A stretch of 64,000 nt of DNA from Synechococcus sp. HK01-R (GCF_014217855.1 NZ_CP059059.1:310001-374000); one strand, 5' to 3'; shown: positions 27,567 to 36,280, counted from the stretch's first letter. Translations and numbers: made by a program. Notes: generated from the letters alone by a model not told the origin.

Positions 27567-27752
27567 ATGACCCACACGCCCCCGATCCATGCCAGCACTC
27601 TCAACTCCAGCGCCATGAACGCCGCAGAAACGCAGCACGAACAGACCTGGGACGCAGTGGAAACCTATTTCGAGTGCATCACCACCTGCTCCCTTGATGA
27701 CGGCGAGTGCATCACCCGCTGCGTTGAACAGTTACGGGACGCTGACAGCTAG
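27567..27752 (+). CDS. Small four-cysteine protein, unknown
   Basis: A protein of 61 residues from the ATG at 27567, or 45 from the ATG at 27615. The C-terminal part [19 protein letters not shown] followed by [12 protein letters not shown] contains two CX3C motifs separated by six residues. This arrangement suits a helical hairpin with two disulfides or a metal site. The rest is short and polar. The stop codon overlaps that of the convergent HtrA gene. I recall similar short proteins in picocyanobacteria, but I do not know a name. Confidence 0.65.
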   Translation: MTHTPPIHASTLNSSAMNAAETQHEQTWDAVETYFECITTCSLDDGECITRCVEQLRDADS

Positions 27753-28882
27753 CGCGCCTGCGGCAAGTTGCTCATCTCCACAGGAGTGATCGACAAGCTC
27801 ACGGCCGTCCCTCCCCGCAGCACCTTCACGCTGAGAGGACGACCGACCCCATGCCGGTCGATCGCAGTCACCACGGCGGCAGGAGTCGCCACCGGCACCC
27901 CCGCCAGCGCCACGATCACATCGTCGACCCGCAAACCGGCATTCGCAGCAGGTCCTCCGGGCACCAAAGAACGCACCACCGCTCCTGGGGGCACGGTGGC
28001 ACCAGGGCGAGGCGCGGGAACCGACGACAGACCAATTCCCACCATGGGATGGCTGGCCCGCCCCTGGGCCACAAGCTGACCAGCGATCGTGCGGGCTCGA
28101 TTGATCGGAATCGCAAAACCCAGACCCGCACCAGGTCCAGAGCGCACCAGGGTGTTGATACCCACCACTTCCCCGGCGGCATTGAGCAACGGTCCACCGG
28201 AATTGCCCGGGTTGATGGCGGCGTCGGTCTGAATCAAGTCGAGCCTCTTTCCTGAAATTCCCAGCTGGGAGACGTTGCGGTTCAGATTGCTGACGATTCC
28301 CAGCGTCACGGTGTTCTCCAGACCGAAAGGATTGCCCACGGCAATCGCCCAGTCACCGACCTGAAGACGATCGGAATCGCCAAGGGGTGCTGTCGGCCAG
28401 GGGCCGGATTCCGCCAACCGGATCACCGCAAGATCCGTGAGGGTGTCCTGGCCCAGCACCCGACCAGCTACACGACGACCATCAGGCAGGCCGACCATGA
28501 CCTGATCGGCCTTCTCCACGACATGGGCATTGGTGAGCACGAGTCCCGAGGACTCGAAGATCACACCACTGCCCTGACCGCGTTCCACCCTTGCCCTGGG
28601 CGCAGCGGGTGACTGCAGCCCGAAGAACCTCTGCAGGAAGGGATCCAGCATCAGACCACCAGGCAAGCCGGAGACGCCCGTGGAGCGCACGGTTCGCTGG
28701 GTTTCGAGGGTGACGACCGCCGGCCCGCTTCTCTGGACTGCCGAAGCAACGAACGATTGGGGTGTCAGGGCCGCTGCCGCTGCGGAGGCTGCCTGTGCCG
28801 GGGGCAGAACCTGAGGGATCAATGCCAGGGGCCCGACGACAGCCGTCGCGACGAGCATGGACGCTGTGACGGGCCTGAACAT
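27749..28882 (-). CDS. DegP/HtrA-type serine protease with PDZ domain
   Basis: This 377-residue exported protease degrades or refolds damaged envelope or thylakoid-lumen proteins. A signal peptide (residues 1-31, ending PPAQAA) is followed by the trypsin-like domain with the triad residues in [10 protein letters not shown] (His), DLAVIRL (Asp) and [10 protein letters not shown] (Ser), then one PDZ domain ([22 protein letters not shown]). This is the common cyanobacterial HhoA/HhoB/HtrA architecture; which paralogue it is cannot be decided. The ATG at 28882 was chosen because the longer upstream frame has no protein-like character. Confidence 0.93.
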   Translation of the reverse strand: MFRPVTASMLVATAVVGPLALIPQVLPPAQAASAAAAALTPQSFVASAVQRSGPAVVTLETQRTVRSTGVSGLPGGLMLDPFLQRFFGLQSPAAPRARVERGQGSGVIFESSGLVLTNAHVVEKADQVMVGLPDGRRVAGRVLGQDTLTDLAVIRLAESGPWPTAPLGDSDRLQVGDWAIAVGNPFGLENTVTLGIVSNLNRNVSQLGISGKRLDLIQTDAAINPGNSGGPLLNAAGEVVGINTLVRSGPGAGLGFAIPINRARTIAGQLVAQGRASHPMVGIGLSSVPAPRPGATVPPGAVVRSLVPGGPAANAGLRVDDVIVALAGVPVATPAAVVTAIDRHGVGRPLSVKVLRGGTAVSLSITPVEMSNLPQAR

Positions 28883-29045
28883 GCTCGCAGAACAGCAAAA
28901 CGCAGGTCTTGACAGTACGCAGAACAAAGGGGAGCCGTCAGTCGCAATCCCCGACCAAACCATGACCGGATGCAACCCGCGGCGCCATCGGCCCTGACGG
29001 CGATGATGGGAACAAAGCTGGTCCGTACCGCTGGAGGCGAGCACC

Positions 29046-29294
29046 ATGTTGAACAGCCTGTTCCCGATCCTCTACGGCGCAGCCTTCGTTTTTCTGCTCT
29101 GGCAGGCCTTTCGCGTGATGGGCCAGGGATTCCGAGCCGCACGTAGCCCGAGAGACCGCACCGGTCAAATCACCGTGCATCCGGAACTTCTCGATCAAGA
29201 GGGGCGCATCACAGAAGAGGACCTGCTCACCGTGCGTTTCAGTGGCGGGAGCGACCCAGAGGAGACGCCTGACGGAAGCAGGAACCACGACTGA
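29046..29294 (+). CDS. DUF2973 family membrane protein
   Basis: This 82-residue protein has one N-terminal transmembrane segment ([20 protein letters not shown]) and the conserved cytoplasmic motif [21 protein letters not shown], which matches the cyanobacterial DUF2973 family, of unknown function. It is divergent from the HtrA gene, with about 160 bp between start codons that must hold both promoters. The family call rests on the HPELLD...LLxVRF pattern. Confidence 0.75.
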   Translation: MLNSLFPILYGAAFVFLLWQAFRVMGQGFRAARSPRDRTGQITVHPELLDQEGRITEEDLLTVRFSGGSDPEETPDGSRNHD

Positions 29295-29355
29295 ATAAGG
29301 TTGGGTGATGGCGACCTTTGTCGGCGCCGGTCGGACTCGTAGGGGGGACTCCTAG

Positions 29356-29739
29356 GTGGATCAACGAACACGGATTGTGGCAGCGGTGATCAAATCCGTG
29401 AAACTGCCTCCACGCTTCCGACTGCGCCTCTTAAAGGAGGATCCGGTTCGCCTTGAGTTGAGCCTCACGCCCGCTTACGGGAAGCAACCCATCCAGGTGG
29501 GACTGGTGGAGTCTCTGGATCTGGTCGCGCGTCGTGATCGCGAAGGAAGGATCCCTAGGGATTTACAGGGCACCTGGGACTGGACAGTCCGCCACGGCGA
29601 AGTCAGCACTGGTGGTTGGAATCCCTATTTGAAAGAAGCACTGCAAACCATGTTCGAAACCGGTCTGCCCGCCATCGTTTACGAAGAGCTGACAGGCGAG
29701 GAATACCACCCTGTTGATGGGGCGAGGCATGTCCGCTGA
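29356..29739 (+). CDS. Conserved-looking cytoplasmic protein, unknown
   Basis: A 127-residue protein from a GTG with a good AGGGGGG ribosome site nine bases upstream. It begins with an amphipathic helix (RIVAAVIKSVKLPPRFRLRLL), then beta-like segments (RLELSLTPAYGKQPIQVGLV), a WDWTVRHGEVSTGGW motif, and a helical end. It lacks cysteines and membrane segments. It is probably cotranscribed with the DUF2973 gene, 61 bp upstream. I do not recognise the family. Confidence 0.65.
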   Translation: MDQRTRIVAAVIKSVKLPPRFRLRLLKEDPVRLELSLTPAYGKQPIQVGLVESLDLVARRDREGRIPRDLQGTWDWTVRHGEVSTGGWNPYLKEALQTMFETGLPAIVYEELTGEEYHPVDGARHVR

Positions 29740-29798
29740 GCCAAACGCCAGGCCCTCCTTGTAAAGGCGTACGAAGCGCTACAGCGCCTCACCTCAAG

Positions 29799-29838
29799 AA
29801 GGGCTAGACCGAAGGGACTACGGCCTTTAAGGTTTTCT
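29799..29838 (+). terminator. Possible hairpin terminator or leader structure
   Basis: AAGG, TAG and CC on the left pair with GG, CTA and CCTT on the right across an imperfect stem (29799-29827), followed by TTTAAGGTTTTC. It may end transcription of the 29356 gene or fold in the leader of the 34-codon ORF that follows. The stem has internal mismatches. Confidence 0.3.
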
Positions 29839-29840
29839 TC

Positions 29841-29945
29841 ATGGCCACGCTTCGCTTTTCCCTCAGTCCGCTGGTGAAACTCTTGGCAGCAATGGGAGCT
29901 CTCAGCAGCCTCCTGCTTCTGGGACTGCTCAACATCTTCGGCTAA
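29841..29945 (+). CDS. 34-residue single-TM protein, unknown
   Basis: A short frame starting ATG at 29841: MATLRFSLSPLVKLLAAMG, then a leucine-rich helix to LLNIFG. It has an N-terminal basic segment and one strong transmembrane helix, the look of the small subunits of photosynthetic complexes, but it matches none I can name (PetG, PetL, PetM, PetN, PsbM, PsbT, PsaI, PsaJ, PsaM). Its stop is 6 bp before the hrpB TTG start. The ribosome site (AAGG, nine bases upstream) is modest. Confidence 0.5.
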   Translation: MATLRFSLSPLVKLLAAMGALSSLLLLGLLNIFG

Positions 29946-29951
29946 TCCTCT

Positions 29952-32513
29952 TTGCCCACGACCGGTTCTCCCGAGTTTCCGATCGACCCGCTGCTTCCAG
30001 AGCTCTGCAGCTCGCTGACGGAAGGATCCACCGTGCTCCTACAGGCTCCACCTGGGGCAGGGAAGACCACCCGTGTGCCCCTGGCCTTGCTTGGCGCGCT
30101 CAACGGATGCCCGCCCATGGGCAGGGGCATCCTGATGCTGGAACCACGGCGGCTTGCCACCCGTGCCGCTGCCTGCCGATTAGCTGAGGCACTCGGAGAA
30201 TCCCCTGGCGAGCGAATTGGCTACGCCGTCCGTCATGAGCAGCGGTCCTCGTCAATCACCGAATGCGAGGTGGTGACCACGGGACTGTTCCTTCGACGCC
30301 TTCAAAGCGACCCGGAACTCAGTGGCATTGGCTGCGTGATTTTCGATGAATTCCACGAACGGGGCCGAGACAACGATCTAGCCCTCGCCCTCGTGCGGGA
30401 TGTCCGCCATCACCTGAGGCCGGATCTGCGCCTGTTGCTGATGTCAGCCACGCTCAATCTGGAATCACTGGAGGCGGAGTTGTCCGGCGCCACGGTGCTC
30501 ACGAGCGCGGGGCGTTCGTATCCCGTCACCACCCATCACCTACCTCCACGGGCGGGGGAACGTCTCAGCAGCACGGTCATCCGGGCTCTGGAACAGCATG
30601 CCCTGCCCCTCGGCGCTACCGAGCTAGAGAGCCGCCAGCAACCACCGACCGTGCTGGTGTTTCTGCCCGGCCTTCACGAGATCGACCAATGTGAGCGTGC
30701 GATCCAGGAATGCTCGAGCCTGGAGGGATGGCAGCTGTGCAGCCTCCATGGCCAGCAGCCCCTGGAGGTTCAGACCCGTGCTCTGACCGCCTGTAGCAGC
30801 GAATGGCACGGACGGATTGTGCTGGCCACGGCCATTGCCGAAAGCTCCCTCACCCTTCATGGGGTGAGGCTGGTGATCGACAGCGGCCTCAGTCGCCGCA
30901 GTCGTTACGACCCTGAAACGGGCATGGAAGGCCTGGAAACCGTGCCGACCTGCCTGGCTAGTGCCGATCAACGGCGAGGGAGAGCAGGGCGCCAGGCTCC
31001 TGGTCAATGCGTCCGCCTCTGGTCACCAGCGGAGCAACAGCGACGCCCTGAGCACGACACACCTGAGTTGCTGCGCTGCGATCCTCAGCCTCTGGTGCTT
31101 GACCTGGCGCTCTGGGGCGCCGGTCTCGGAGAGCAGCTGCACTGGCTGGATCCTCCGCCCCGGCCCTCCCTCCAGGAGGGATTGCACCATCTCGTCGGGC
31201 TGGGGGCCTTGACCCCAGCCGGCCTTCCAAGCGATGCCGGTCGGCAACTGGCAGGCATCGGGACCCATCCCCGTCTGGGGATGCTCTTACTCCATGCCCG
31301 CGAGTGGAAGCGCTCTCGACTGGGGGCCGACCTTGCCGCTCTGCTGAGCGAGCGGGACCCCCTCAATTCCAACGAGCATGGCAGCGACCTTGGGGCCAGG
31401 CTGCAGCTGCTGAAGAAGGGCCGGAACGACCGGATCCACAGCATCCGACAACTCAGCCGGCAGCTCTATCAACAACTGGAAGCGCTGCCAGCCCTGCGGG
31501 CGCAGGCGCTCCCCCATGCCGGACAGCCACCCGCGGCTGATTGCAGTGATGAGCTGGTGGCGGCCTTACTGCTGGCAACGGCATTCCCTGAGTGGGTGGC
31601 TTTACAGCGCGCCGAACGATCGAGCAGCTATCAGCTGCGCCAGGGCCGGGGGGCAGTACTGACAGCGGAGGACCCCCTGCAGGCGTCAGCGGCCCTCGCA
31701 GTAGCGCGTCTCGACCTCGGGCGGGTCAATGCCCGGATCCGGCTCGCCCTGCCCCTCCCCATCTCCTGGCTTGAAGACCTGGCCAGACGCGAGGGTGAAT
31801 GGCAGGAAACGGTGGCTCTGGATGAGGGACGGGTCCGATCGCGGCGGAACCTTCAACTGGGAGCCCTCACCCTCCAGTCTTTGCCCCAACAGAGGCCCGA
31901 TCCTGAACTGGCCTGCTCTCTGCTCCTTGATCACCTGGGCCATGCGGGCCTGGAGACGCTCCCCTGGGGCCCGCGCAGCCAACAGCTGCGGGAACGACTC
32001 GCGCTTCTGCATCAGCACAGAGGACTCCCCTGGCCCGCACGCGACTGGGAGTCTTTGGCCAGGGACCTGCCAGAGTGGCTGGGACCCTCGTTACTGGGCT
32101 GCACAGGCTTGGGCGACTTCAGCGAAGACCAGCTGATCGAGGCTCTCTGGGGAGAGGTGCCCTGGCAGCAACGCCAATCACTGAACCAACTATTGCCGGA
32201 GTCGCTTCTGATCCCGTCCGGTCGCCAGGCCAGGCTCGACTACCGAGACGGAGAGGTCTGCCTGGCCGTCAAGCTGCAGGAGATGTTTGGCTGCCTGCAG
32301 ACCCCCAGGGTGCTGGAGGGACGTCTCCCTGTGACGCTCGAGCTGCTCTCGCCAGCGGGGCGCCCCTTACAGAGAACCCAGGATCTGGAGGGCTTCTGGA
32401 GAGGCAGCTACCACGATGTTCGCCGAGACATGCGTGGCCGTTACCCCAAACATCCCTGGCCAGACAACCCCGCCACCGCGATCGCAACCGCTGGGACGAA
32501 CAAGCGCCGTTAA
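29952..32513 (+). CDS. hrpB: ATP-dependent helicase HrpB
   Basis: This 853-residue DEAH/RHA-type helicase has Walker A QAPPGAGKTTRVPL, the DEFH box in VIFDEFHERGRD, motif III LMSATLN, motif V ATAIAESSLT and motif VI QRRGRAGR, followed by the helicase-associated HA2 and HrpB-specific C-terminal domains (DYRDGEVCLAVKLQEMFG). The TTG start at 29952 is just upstream of the first conserved segment and 6 bp after the short membrane ORF. HrpB is widespread in bacteria; its physiological role is not well known. Confidence 0.94.
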   Translation: MPTTGSPEFPIDPLLPELCSSLTEGSTVLLQAPPGAGKTTRVPLALLGALNGCPPMGRGILMLEPRRLATRAAACRLAEALGESPGERIGYAVRHEQRSSSITECEVVTTGLFLRRLQSDPELSGIGCVIFDEFHERGRDNDLALALVRDVRHHLRPDLRLLLMSATLNLESLEAELSGATVLTSAGRSYPVTTHHLPPRAGERLSSTVIRALEQHALPLGATELESRQQPPTVLVFLPGLHEIDQCERAIQECSSLEGWQLCSLHGQQPLEVQTRALTACSSEWHGRIVLATAIAESSLTLHGVRLVIDSGLSRRSRYDPETGMEGLETVPTCLASADQRRGRAGRQAPGQCVRLWSPAEQQRRPEHDTPELLRCDPQPLVLDLALWGAGLGEQLHWLDPPPRPSLQEGLHHLVGLGALTPAGLPSDAGRQLAGIGTHPRLGMLLLHAREWKRSRLGADLAALLSERDPLNSNEHGSDLGARLQLLKKGRNDRIHSIRQLSRQLYQQLEALPALRAQALPHAGQPPAADCSDELVAALLLATAFPEWVALQRAERSSSYQLRQGRGAVLTAEDPLQASAALAVARLDLGRVNARIRLALPLPISWLEDLARREGEWQETVALDEGRVRSRRNLQLGALTLQSLPQQRPDPELACSLLLDHLGHAGLETLPWGPRSQQLRERLALLHQHRGLPWPARDWESLARDLPEWLGPSLLGCTGLGDFSEDQLIEALWGEVPWQQRQSLNQLLPESLLIPSGRQARLDYRDGEVCLAVKLQEMFGCLQTPRVLEGRLPVTLELLSPAGRPLQRTQDLEGFWRGSYHDVRRDMRGRYPKHPWPDNPATAIATAGTNKRR

Positions 32514-32592
32514 CCGCGAGGCAAGAGGGGAGATCCGCACCAAAAGCGGCCCCGATGTGCCGCGCAAGACAGTCAACAAAACTCAAACCTTT

Positions 32593-32600
32593 GTTACATT
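32593..32600 (+). promoter_or_regulatory. Possible HLR1-like half-site upstream of the HLIP gene
   Basis: GTTACATT lies 28-35 bp upstream of the hli ATG, in the 114-bp gap after hrpB. It resembles one half of the HLR1 element bound by RpaB in light-responsive cyanobacterial promoters. Only one half-site is evident, so this is tentative. Confidence 0.25.
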
Positions 32601-32627
32601 GACTGGGCAGGTCCTTTTTTCTTCGCC

Positions 32628-32774
32628 ATGTCTGACAACGCACAAGCCCGCTTCGGTTTCGTCAACTTCGCTGAGACCTGGAACGGACGTCTCGCCATGC
32701 TCGGCTTCGTGATCGGCCTCGGCACCGAACTGCTGACCGGCCAGGGCATCCTCACCCAGATCGGCCTGGGCTGA
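32628..32774 (+). CDS. hli: High-light-inducible protein (HLIP/SCP)
   Basis: This 48-residue protein has the chlorophyll a/b-binding-like single helix. The motif FAETWNGRLAMLGFVIGLG contains the conserved ExxNGRxAM with E16, N19, G20 and R21. HLIPs bind chlorophyll and carotenoid as dimers at photosystem II assembly intermediates and dissipate excess light energy. The gene is monocistronic: its own upstream gap and a strong terminator 32 bases after the stop bound it. It is too short for many gene finders. Confidence 0.95.
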   Translation: MSDNAQARFGFVNFAETWNGRLAMLGFVIGLGTELLTGQGILTQIGLG

Positions 32775-32805
32775 TCGAACCCGGACGCTGCATGCGTCGT
32801 TCAAA

Positions 32806-32829
32806 GCCCCGCCACGGCGGGGCCTTTTT
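32806..32829 (+). terminator. Rho-independent terminator of hli
   Basis: GCCCCGCC-AC-GGCGGGGC is a perfect 8-bp GC stem (loop probably widened by opening the last pair), followed by CTTTTT. It is 32 bases after the HLIP stop. Confidence 0.9.
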
Positions 32830-32874
32830 CATGTCACAGCGCATCCCAACCGGTGCTGCGAGAGAGTATCTGGA

Positions 32875-33066
32875 TTGCTTCGATCGTTTGTGCCGCGTCT
32901 TTTCGCCAGCAACCGCCGGGACGGAGCCCGGCTGTTGAGTAGCGCCCTCGTGCTTCTCGCCATTTGCGCCACCCAAATCCAAAGCCCCTGGGGCCTCACC
33001 CTGACCCTCGTTTTCAGCGCCCTCTGTCTCTACTGGGGCATGGCCTATCGGCACCTTGACCACTGA
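32875..33066 (+). CDS. Small membrane protein upstream of xseA
   Basis: A 63-residue frame from TTG at 32875 (GTG at 32890 is an alternative). It has a basic N-terminus followed by a hydrophobic hairpin (LLSSALVLLAICATQIQ, GLTLTLVFSALCLYWGMAY). Its end overlaps the xseA start by 11 bp, suggesting translational coupling. I do not recognise a family. The overlap and hydrophobic pattern support it as real. Confidence 0.55.
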   Translation: MLRSFVPRLFASNRRDGARLLSSALVLLAICATQIQSPWGLTLTLVFSALCLYWGMAYRHLDH

Positions 33067-34210
33067 CGCTCCCCCCACCTATTCGGTTGCTGAACTCAAT
33101 GCCGCGATCGGCACCTTGCTGGAAAGGGGGTTCGCCCCGCGGTTTCTCGTTCAAGCGACGGCATCAAGGCCCCAGATCAAAAAAGGTCATCTCTGGCTAA
33201 CTCTCACGGACGGAAACGCCAGCATCACAGCTGTGGTTTGGGCCTCCAAGCTTCAGCAACTCAACTTCGTTCCAGGCGACGGCGATGGCGTTCTGGTGGT
33301 GGGCAAGCTCAACTTCTGGGCCGCTCGGGCGAGCTTGGCGGTGCAGGTGCTCGACCTGAGGCCCAGTCTCACCACCGTGATGCGCCGTTTTGAAGAAGTG
33401 CGCGAGCAATTGCTGCAAGAGGGCCTGATCGATCCGAGTCGGCAACGGCCTCTTCCCCGCTACCCCCGGCGCGTCGCGCTGCTCACGAGCAGTCCCAGTT
33501 CAGCACTCGCAGACATGCTGCGAACCGCGAGGGAGCGCTGGCCCTTGACCAGTCTGCTGCTCCTACCGATCCCGGTGCAGGGTGATGTAGCGCAGCAGAT
33601 CGTGCAGCGATTGCAACGCCTGAGCGAGGCCCAGCCAAGACTGGCTCTCGATGCCATCGTGCTGGCTCGGGGCGGTGGCAGCCGTGAAGATCTGATGGTT
33701 TTCGATGATGCCGACGTCTGTCGACAGCTCGCCATGAGCCCAGTGCCTCTAATCACTGGAATCGGCCACGAAGACGACCTCACCGTCGCCGACCTCGTAG
33801 CCGATCACCGGGCCGCGACGCCCACGGCAGCAATCGTTCAGCTGCTTCCGTCAAGAGAGCACGCCCTCGCAGACGTGCATCAGCGCCAACGCCACTGGCG
33901 AGATCAACAGGCATGGGCTCTGAAGCGAGAACGCCAGAAACTGAACCAGCGCTTTGAAAACTGGTCGCTGCACCACCCCCGTCGACTGCTTGAACGCATG
34001 AGGGTGCAGCTCAATCAACGGATGAAGCTCCTCTCTGCGCTCGCTCCAGAACGTTGGTTGGCCCGCGGCTTTGCCATTCTTGAAACGGCCGATGGGCGCC
34101 CCTTGCGCAGCATCACGGAGGTGCAGCCCCCACAAGACCTTCTGGTCAGGCTCAGCGACGGCCAAGTCGTGGTCGAAGCCAAAGCCGTGAAACCAGGATC
34201 ACAACGCTGA
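33056..34210 (+). CDS. xseA: Exodeoxyribonuclease VII large subunit
   Basis: ExoVII degrades single-stranded DNA from both ends. The 384-residue product has an N-terminal OB-fold domain (YSVAELNAAIGTLLERGF, LWLTLTDGNASITAVVW), the catalytic domain with PRRVALLTS, DAIVLARGGGSREDLMVFDD, TGIGHEDDLTVADLVADHRAATPTAA in two overlapping stretches, then a coiled coil and LARGFAIL at the end. The TTG start at 33056 overlaps the membrane protein gene. The small subunit xseB lies 37 bp downstream, as is typical. Confidence 0.94.
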   Translation: MTTDAPPTYSVAELNAAIGTLLERGFAPRFLVQATASRPQIKKGHLWLTLTDGNASITAVVWASKLQQLNFVPGDGDGVLVVGKLNFWAARASLAVQVLDLRPSLTTVMRRFEEVREQLLQEGLIDPSRQRPLPRYPRRVALLTSSPSSALADMLRTARERWPLTSLLLLPIPVQGDVAQQIVQRLQRLSEAQPRLALDAIVLARGGGSREDLMVFDDADVCRQLAMSPVPLITGIGHEDDLTVADLVADHRAATPTAAIVQLLPSREHALADVHQRQRHWRDQQAWALKRERQKLNQRFENWSLHHPRRLLERMRVQLNQRMKLLSALAPERWLARGFAILETADGRPLRSITEVQPPQDLLVRLSDGQVVVEAKAVKPGSQR

Positions 34211-34247
34211 ACTCTCCAAACCGCACCGTCCCCTCACCGCGCACACC

Positions 34248-34562
34248 ATGGCTGCAAAAAGCAAAGCAAGCCGAGCCAGCAACGGCAGCATCGATCCCCA
34301 GCAGGAGGAGGAGACTTGGCGGAAGGATGCCGCTCACCTGAGCTACGAAGAAGCTCTGCAAGCCGCCGATCTCCTCCTCAGCCACCTTCAGAACGACACC
34401 CTGCCTCTGTCTGAACTGGAACGAGCCCATCGACGGGGCCAGATCTATCTCGAACATTGCCAGACACTGCTGGCACAGGTGGAACAATCCGTCCAGGAGC
34501 TAGATCCGGAGACGATGATGCCTCAAACACACGACAAGAAAGAAGCTGATGCATCGCCCTGA
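34248..34562 (+). CDS. xseB: Exodeoxyribonuclease VII small subunit
   Basis: A 104-residue protein in which the XseB core LSYEEALQAADLLLSHLQND followed by LPLSELERAHRRGQIYLEHCQTLL is clear. XseB wraps the coiled coil of XseA to form the active ExoVII complex. It has a charged N-terminal extension of about 30 residues and a polar tail. Its end overlaps the next ORF (DUF2834-like) by 14 bp. Confidence 0.92.
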   Translation: MAAKSKASRASNGSIDPQQEEETWRKDAAHLSYEEALQAADLLLSHLQNDTLPLSELERAHRRGQIYLEHCQTLLAQVEQSVQELDPETMMPQTHDKKEADASP

Positions 34563-34905
34563 ACTTCTGCGCTGGATCTATCTGCTGCTGGCTGTTGCAG
34601 GAGCGATCCTTCCCTGGCAAGCGAATCTGGAATTCATGCAGGCCAACGGCGACCCTTTGGCCCTAATGCAATTCATTCAAGATGCCAACGCCAACGCCGC
34701 CGCCCGCTCGCTCAGCCGGGATCTGCTGATCGGAGCCAGTGCCATCACCATCTGGATCGCGGTGGAAGGGCGTCGCTTGCAGATGAAGGGCTGGTGGATC
34801 ACGTTGATTGCCTGCGTCATGATCTCCTTTGCCTGCGGTGCGCCCCTGTTTCTCCATCTGCGCGAGCGACGTCTTGCGGAACTGGCAGCCGCTGAGCAGT
34901 CCTGA
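34549..34905 (+). CDS. DUF2834-type membrane protein
   Basis: This 118-residue protein has three transmembrane segments (about residues 8-23, 57-74 and 81-101) and the pattern WIYLLLAVAGAILPW...FIQDANANAAARSLSRDLLIGA that I associate with DUF2834. Function unknown. Its start lies within xseB (14-bp overlap) so it is translationally coupled to the exonuclease genes, although no functional link is apparent. Confidence 0.75.
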   Translation: MHRPELLRWIYLLLAVAGAILPWQANLEFMQANGDPLALMQFIQDANANAAARSLSRDLLIGASAITIWIAVEGRRLQMKGWWITLIACVMISFACGAPLFLHLRERRLAELAAAEQS

Positions 34906-34907
34906 GG

Positions 34908-34932
34908 CTGATCAACACTCAGAACTGATCAG
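34908..34932. other. Inverted repeat between convergent genes
   Basis: CTGATCA (34908-34914) and TGATCAG (34926-34932) form a perfect 7-bp stem with an 11-base loop between the stops of the DUF2834-type gene and the convergent zinc-ribbon gene. No T-tract follows on either strand, so it is at best a weak bidirectional terminator. Confidence 0.4.
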
Positions 34933-35258
34933 GAATCCACATCCTGGGCTTGCACATCAATGGTCATGGCACTGGCAGGTGCCGAATCAGTGCTCGGATT
35001 AGCAGCGGTTAGCGGAGCCCCGCAAACCGAACATCGCTCTCCGCTCGAGAGGTTCATCGCCCCGCAGGCGGGGCAGGCCTGCATCCGACTCTGAAGGAAT
35101 CGCCAGCCCAACCAGCCAGCTCCACCCAGAATCAACGGCAGGGCCAGCAGCACCAACAGCAGTCCTCCTGCCACATCGAGCAGCACCCGACCTGCTGCAG
35201 TTGGCAGCAGGATCAGCAGCAGCAGTCCGATCCAAAGCAGGGAGGAAGAACGGGGCAC
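34929..35258 (-). CDS. Membrane protein with C-terminal zinc ribbon, unknown
   Basis: A 109-residue protein: two N-terminal hydrophobic helices (SSLLWIGLLLLILLPTAAG, VAGGLLLVLLALPLILGG) followed by a zinc ribbon of two CxxC pairs (ACPACGAMN and RCSVCGAPL) and an acidic tail. The zinc ribbon should face the cytoplasm. It lies 24 bp downstream of the YihY family gene on the same strand. The pattern is clear but no function is known. Confidence 0.7.
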   Translation of the reverse strand: MPRSSSLLWIGLLLLILLPTAAGRVLLDVAGGLLLVLLALPLILGGAGWLGWRFLQSRMQACPACGAMNLSSGERCSVCGAPLTAANPSTDSAPASAMTIDVQAQDVDS

Positions 35259-35282
35259 AGGCCAAATAAGGAAGACCGGATC

Positions 35283-36212
35283 TCAGTGTCGCTGATCCAC
35301 ACCGAGGCTGAGGCGTCGTTTCGCCAGGACCACACTCCAACACTGGCCGAAATAGATCACAACACCAACCATCCACACCCAGAGAGTGAGCACCAGCACG
35401 CTGCCAATCACTCCATAGGCCTGGAAACGAACGCCGAGGGAGAGGATGCTGCGACTCACGGCAAGATTGAGAATGGTGAGCAGCACACCGATCAAAACGG
35501 CCCCTGGAACGAGGGGACGCAGAGGGACGCGCCGGCTGGGCAGCAGGAACTGAAGCAGAAGGGCCATGCCGGCAAAACCAAGACATGGAATCAAATAACG
35601 ACCGAATGTCAGCACGGGAATATGCGCCAAAAAAGACTGAAGCCAAGGCAACGAACGCAACGAATCATCGAGTGCCGCTGCATGAATCATGCGTAGATTG
35701 GCGCTGATTTGATCAAGAACAATCAGAAGCCCAACAAAGATCACCACAAAGAATGCTTCAAGCCGGACCCGGAGAAACTGAACAACTTGCTGATACCAGT
35801 TCACATCAGCAGGTGGATCTGGGAAATAGTCAAACCAAATCCGATCAGCACCCCGCTGCAAGGTCAAATAAACATTCCCCGCGGTGACAAGCAGGACACC
35901 TGCACCAAGTAGGCCAGCACCAAAGCCTTGCCGCACAAGCTTTTCAAGAGTGACTTGAACAAGCGCTACAGCGGAAGGGGGAAGGACGCCAGCGGTGTAA
36001 TCAATAATCTGCTGATCCAGCCCTTCTTGGCGTCCAAGAAACCAAGAAGCAACCGAAAGAGCTATCAGCAACAAAGGGAAAATGGATTGAAGCGTGTAAT
36101 AGGCAAAGGCAGCACTGAGATCAACACAGTCACAGCGCGACCAACGCGCATAGGCCTGCCATAGGCTTCGGATCAAGCGCTTCCAGGCCAACCAACGCCG
36201 CATCCAAGCCAT
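35283..36212 (-). CDS. YihY/BrkB family membrane protein
   Basis: A polytopic protein of 309 residues from the ATG at 36212. The family pattern is visible: LSAAFAYYTLQSIFPLLLIALS, the GAGLLGAGVLLVTAGNVYLTLQRGAD region, and LNLAVSRSILSLGVRFQAYGVIG, with about six TM helices. YihY/BrkB proteins were once called RNase BN or virulence factors; the true role is not established. A longer frame to 36308 would run through the rRNA terminator, so the shorter start was preferred. Confidence 0.88.
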   Translation of the reverse strand: MAWMRRWLAWKRLIRSLWQAYARWSRCDCVDLSAAFAYYTLQSIFPLLLIALSVASWFLGRQEGLDQQIIDYTAGVLPPSAVALVQVTLEKLVRQGFGAGLLGAGVLLVTAGNVYLTLQRGADRIWFDYFPDPPADVNWYQQVVQFLRVRLEAFFVVIFVGLLIVLDQISANLRMIHAAALDDSLRSLPWLQSFLAHIPVLTFGRYLIPCLGFAGMALLLQFLLPSRRVPLRPLVPGAVLIGVLLTILNLAVSRSILSLGVRFQAYGVIGSVLVLTLWVWMVGVVIYFGQCWSVVLAKRRLSLGVDQRH

Positions 36213-36255
36213 AGGTCCAATGACTAAACGGTAGCGCGTGGAGGAGTCTGCCAAC

Positions 36256-36280
36256 AAAAAAGCCACCCTTCCGGGTGGCT
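36256..36280 (-). terminator. Rho-independent terminator of the rRNA operon
   Basis: On the minus strand, GCCACCC-GGAA-GGGTGGC is a perfect 7-bp stem followed by six T. It lies about 60 bases after the 5S 3' end, and the stable GGAA tetraloop adds strength. It also sits just upstream of the YihY start. Confidence 0.88.

Noticed and set aside
29761-29794. GCGCT/AGCGC repeat as a terminator
   Set aside because: The arms are separated by only two bases, giving no feasible loop, and no T-tract follows.
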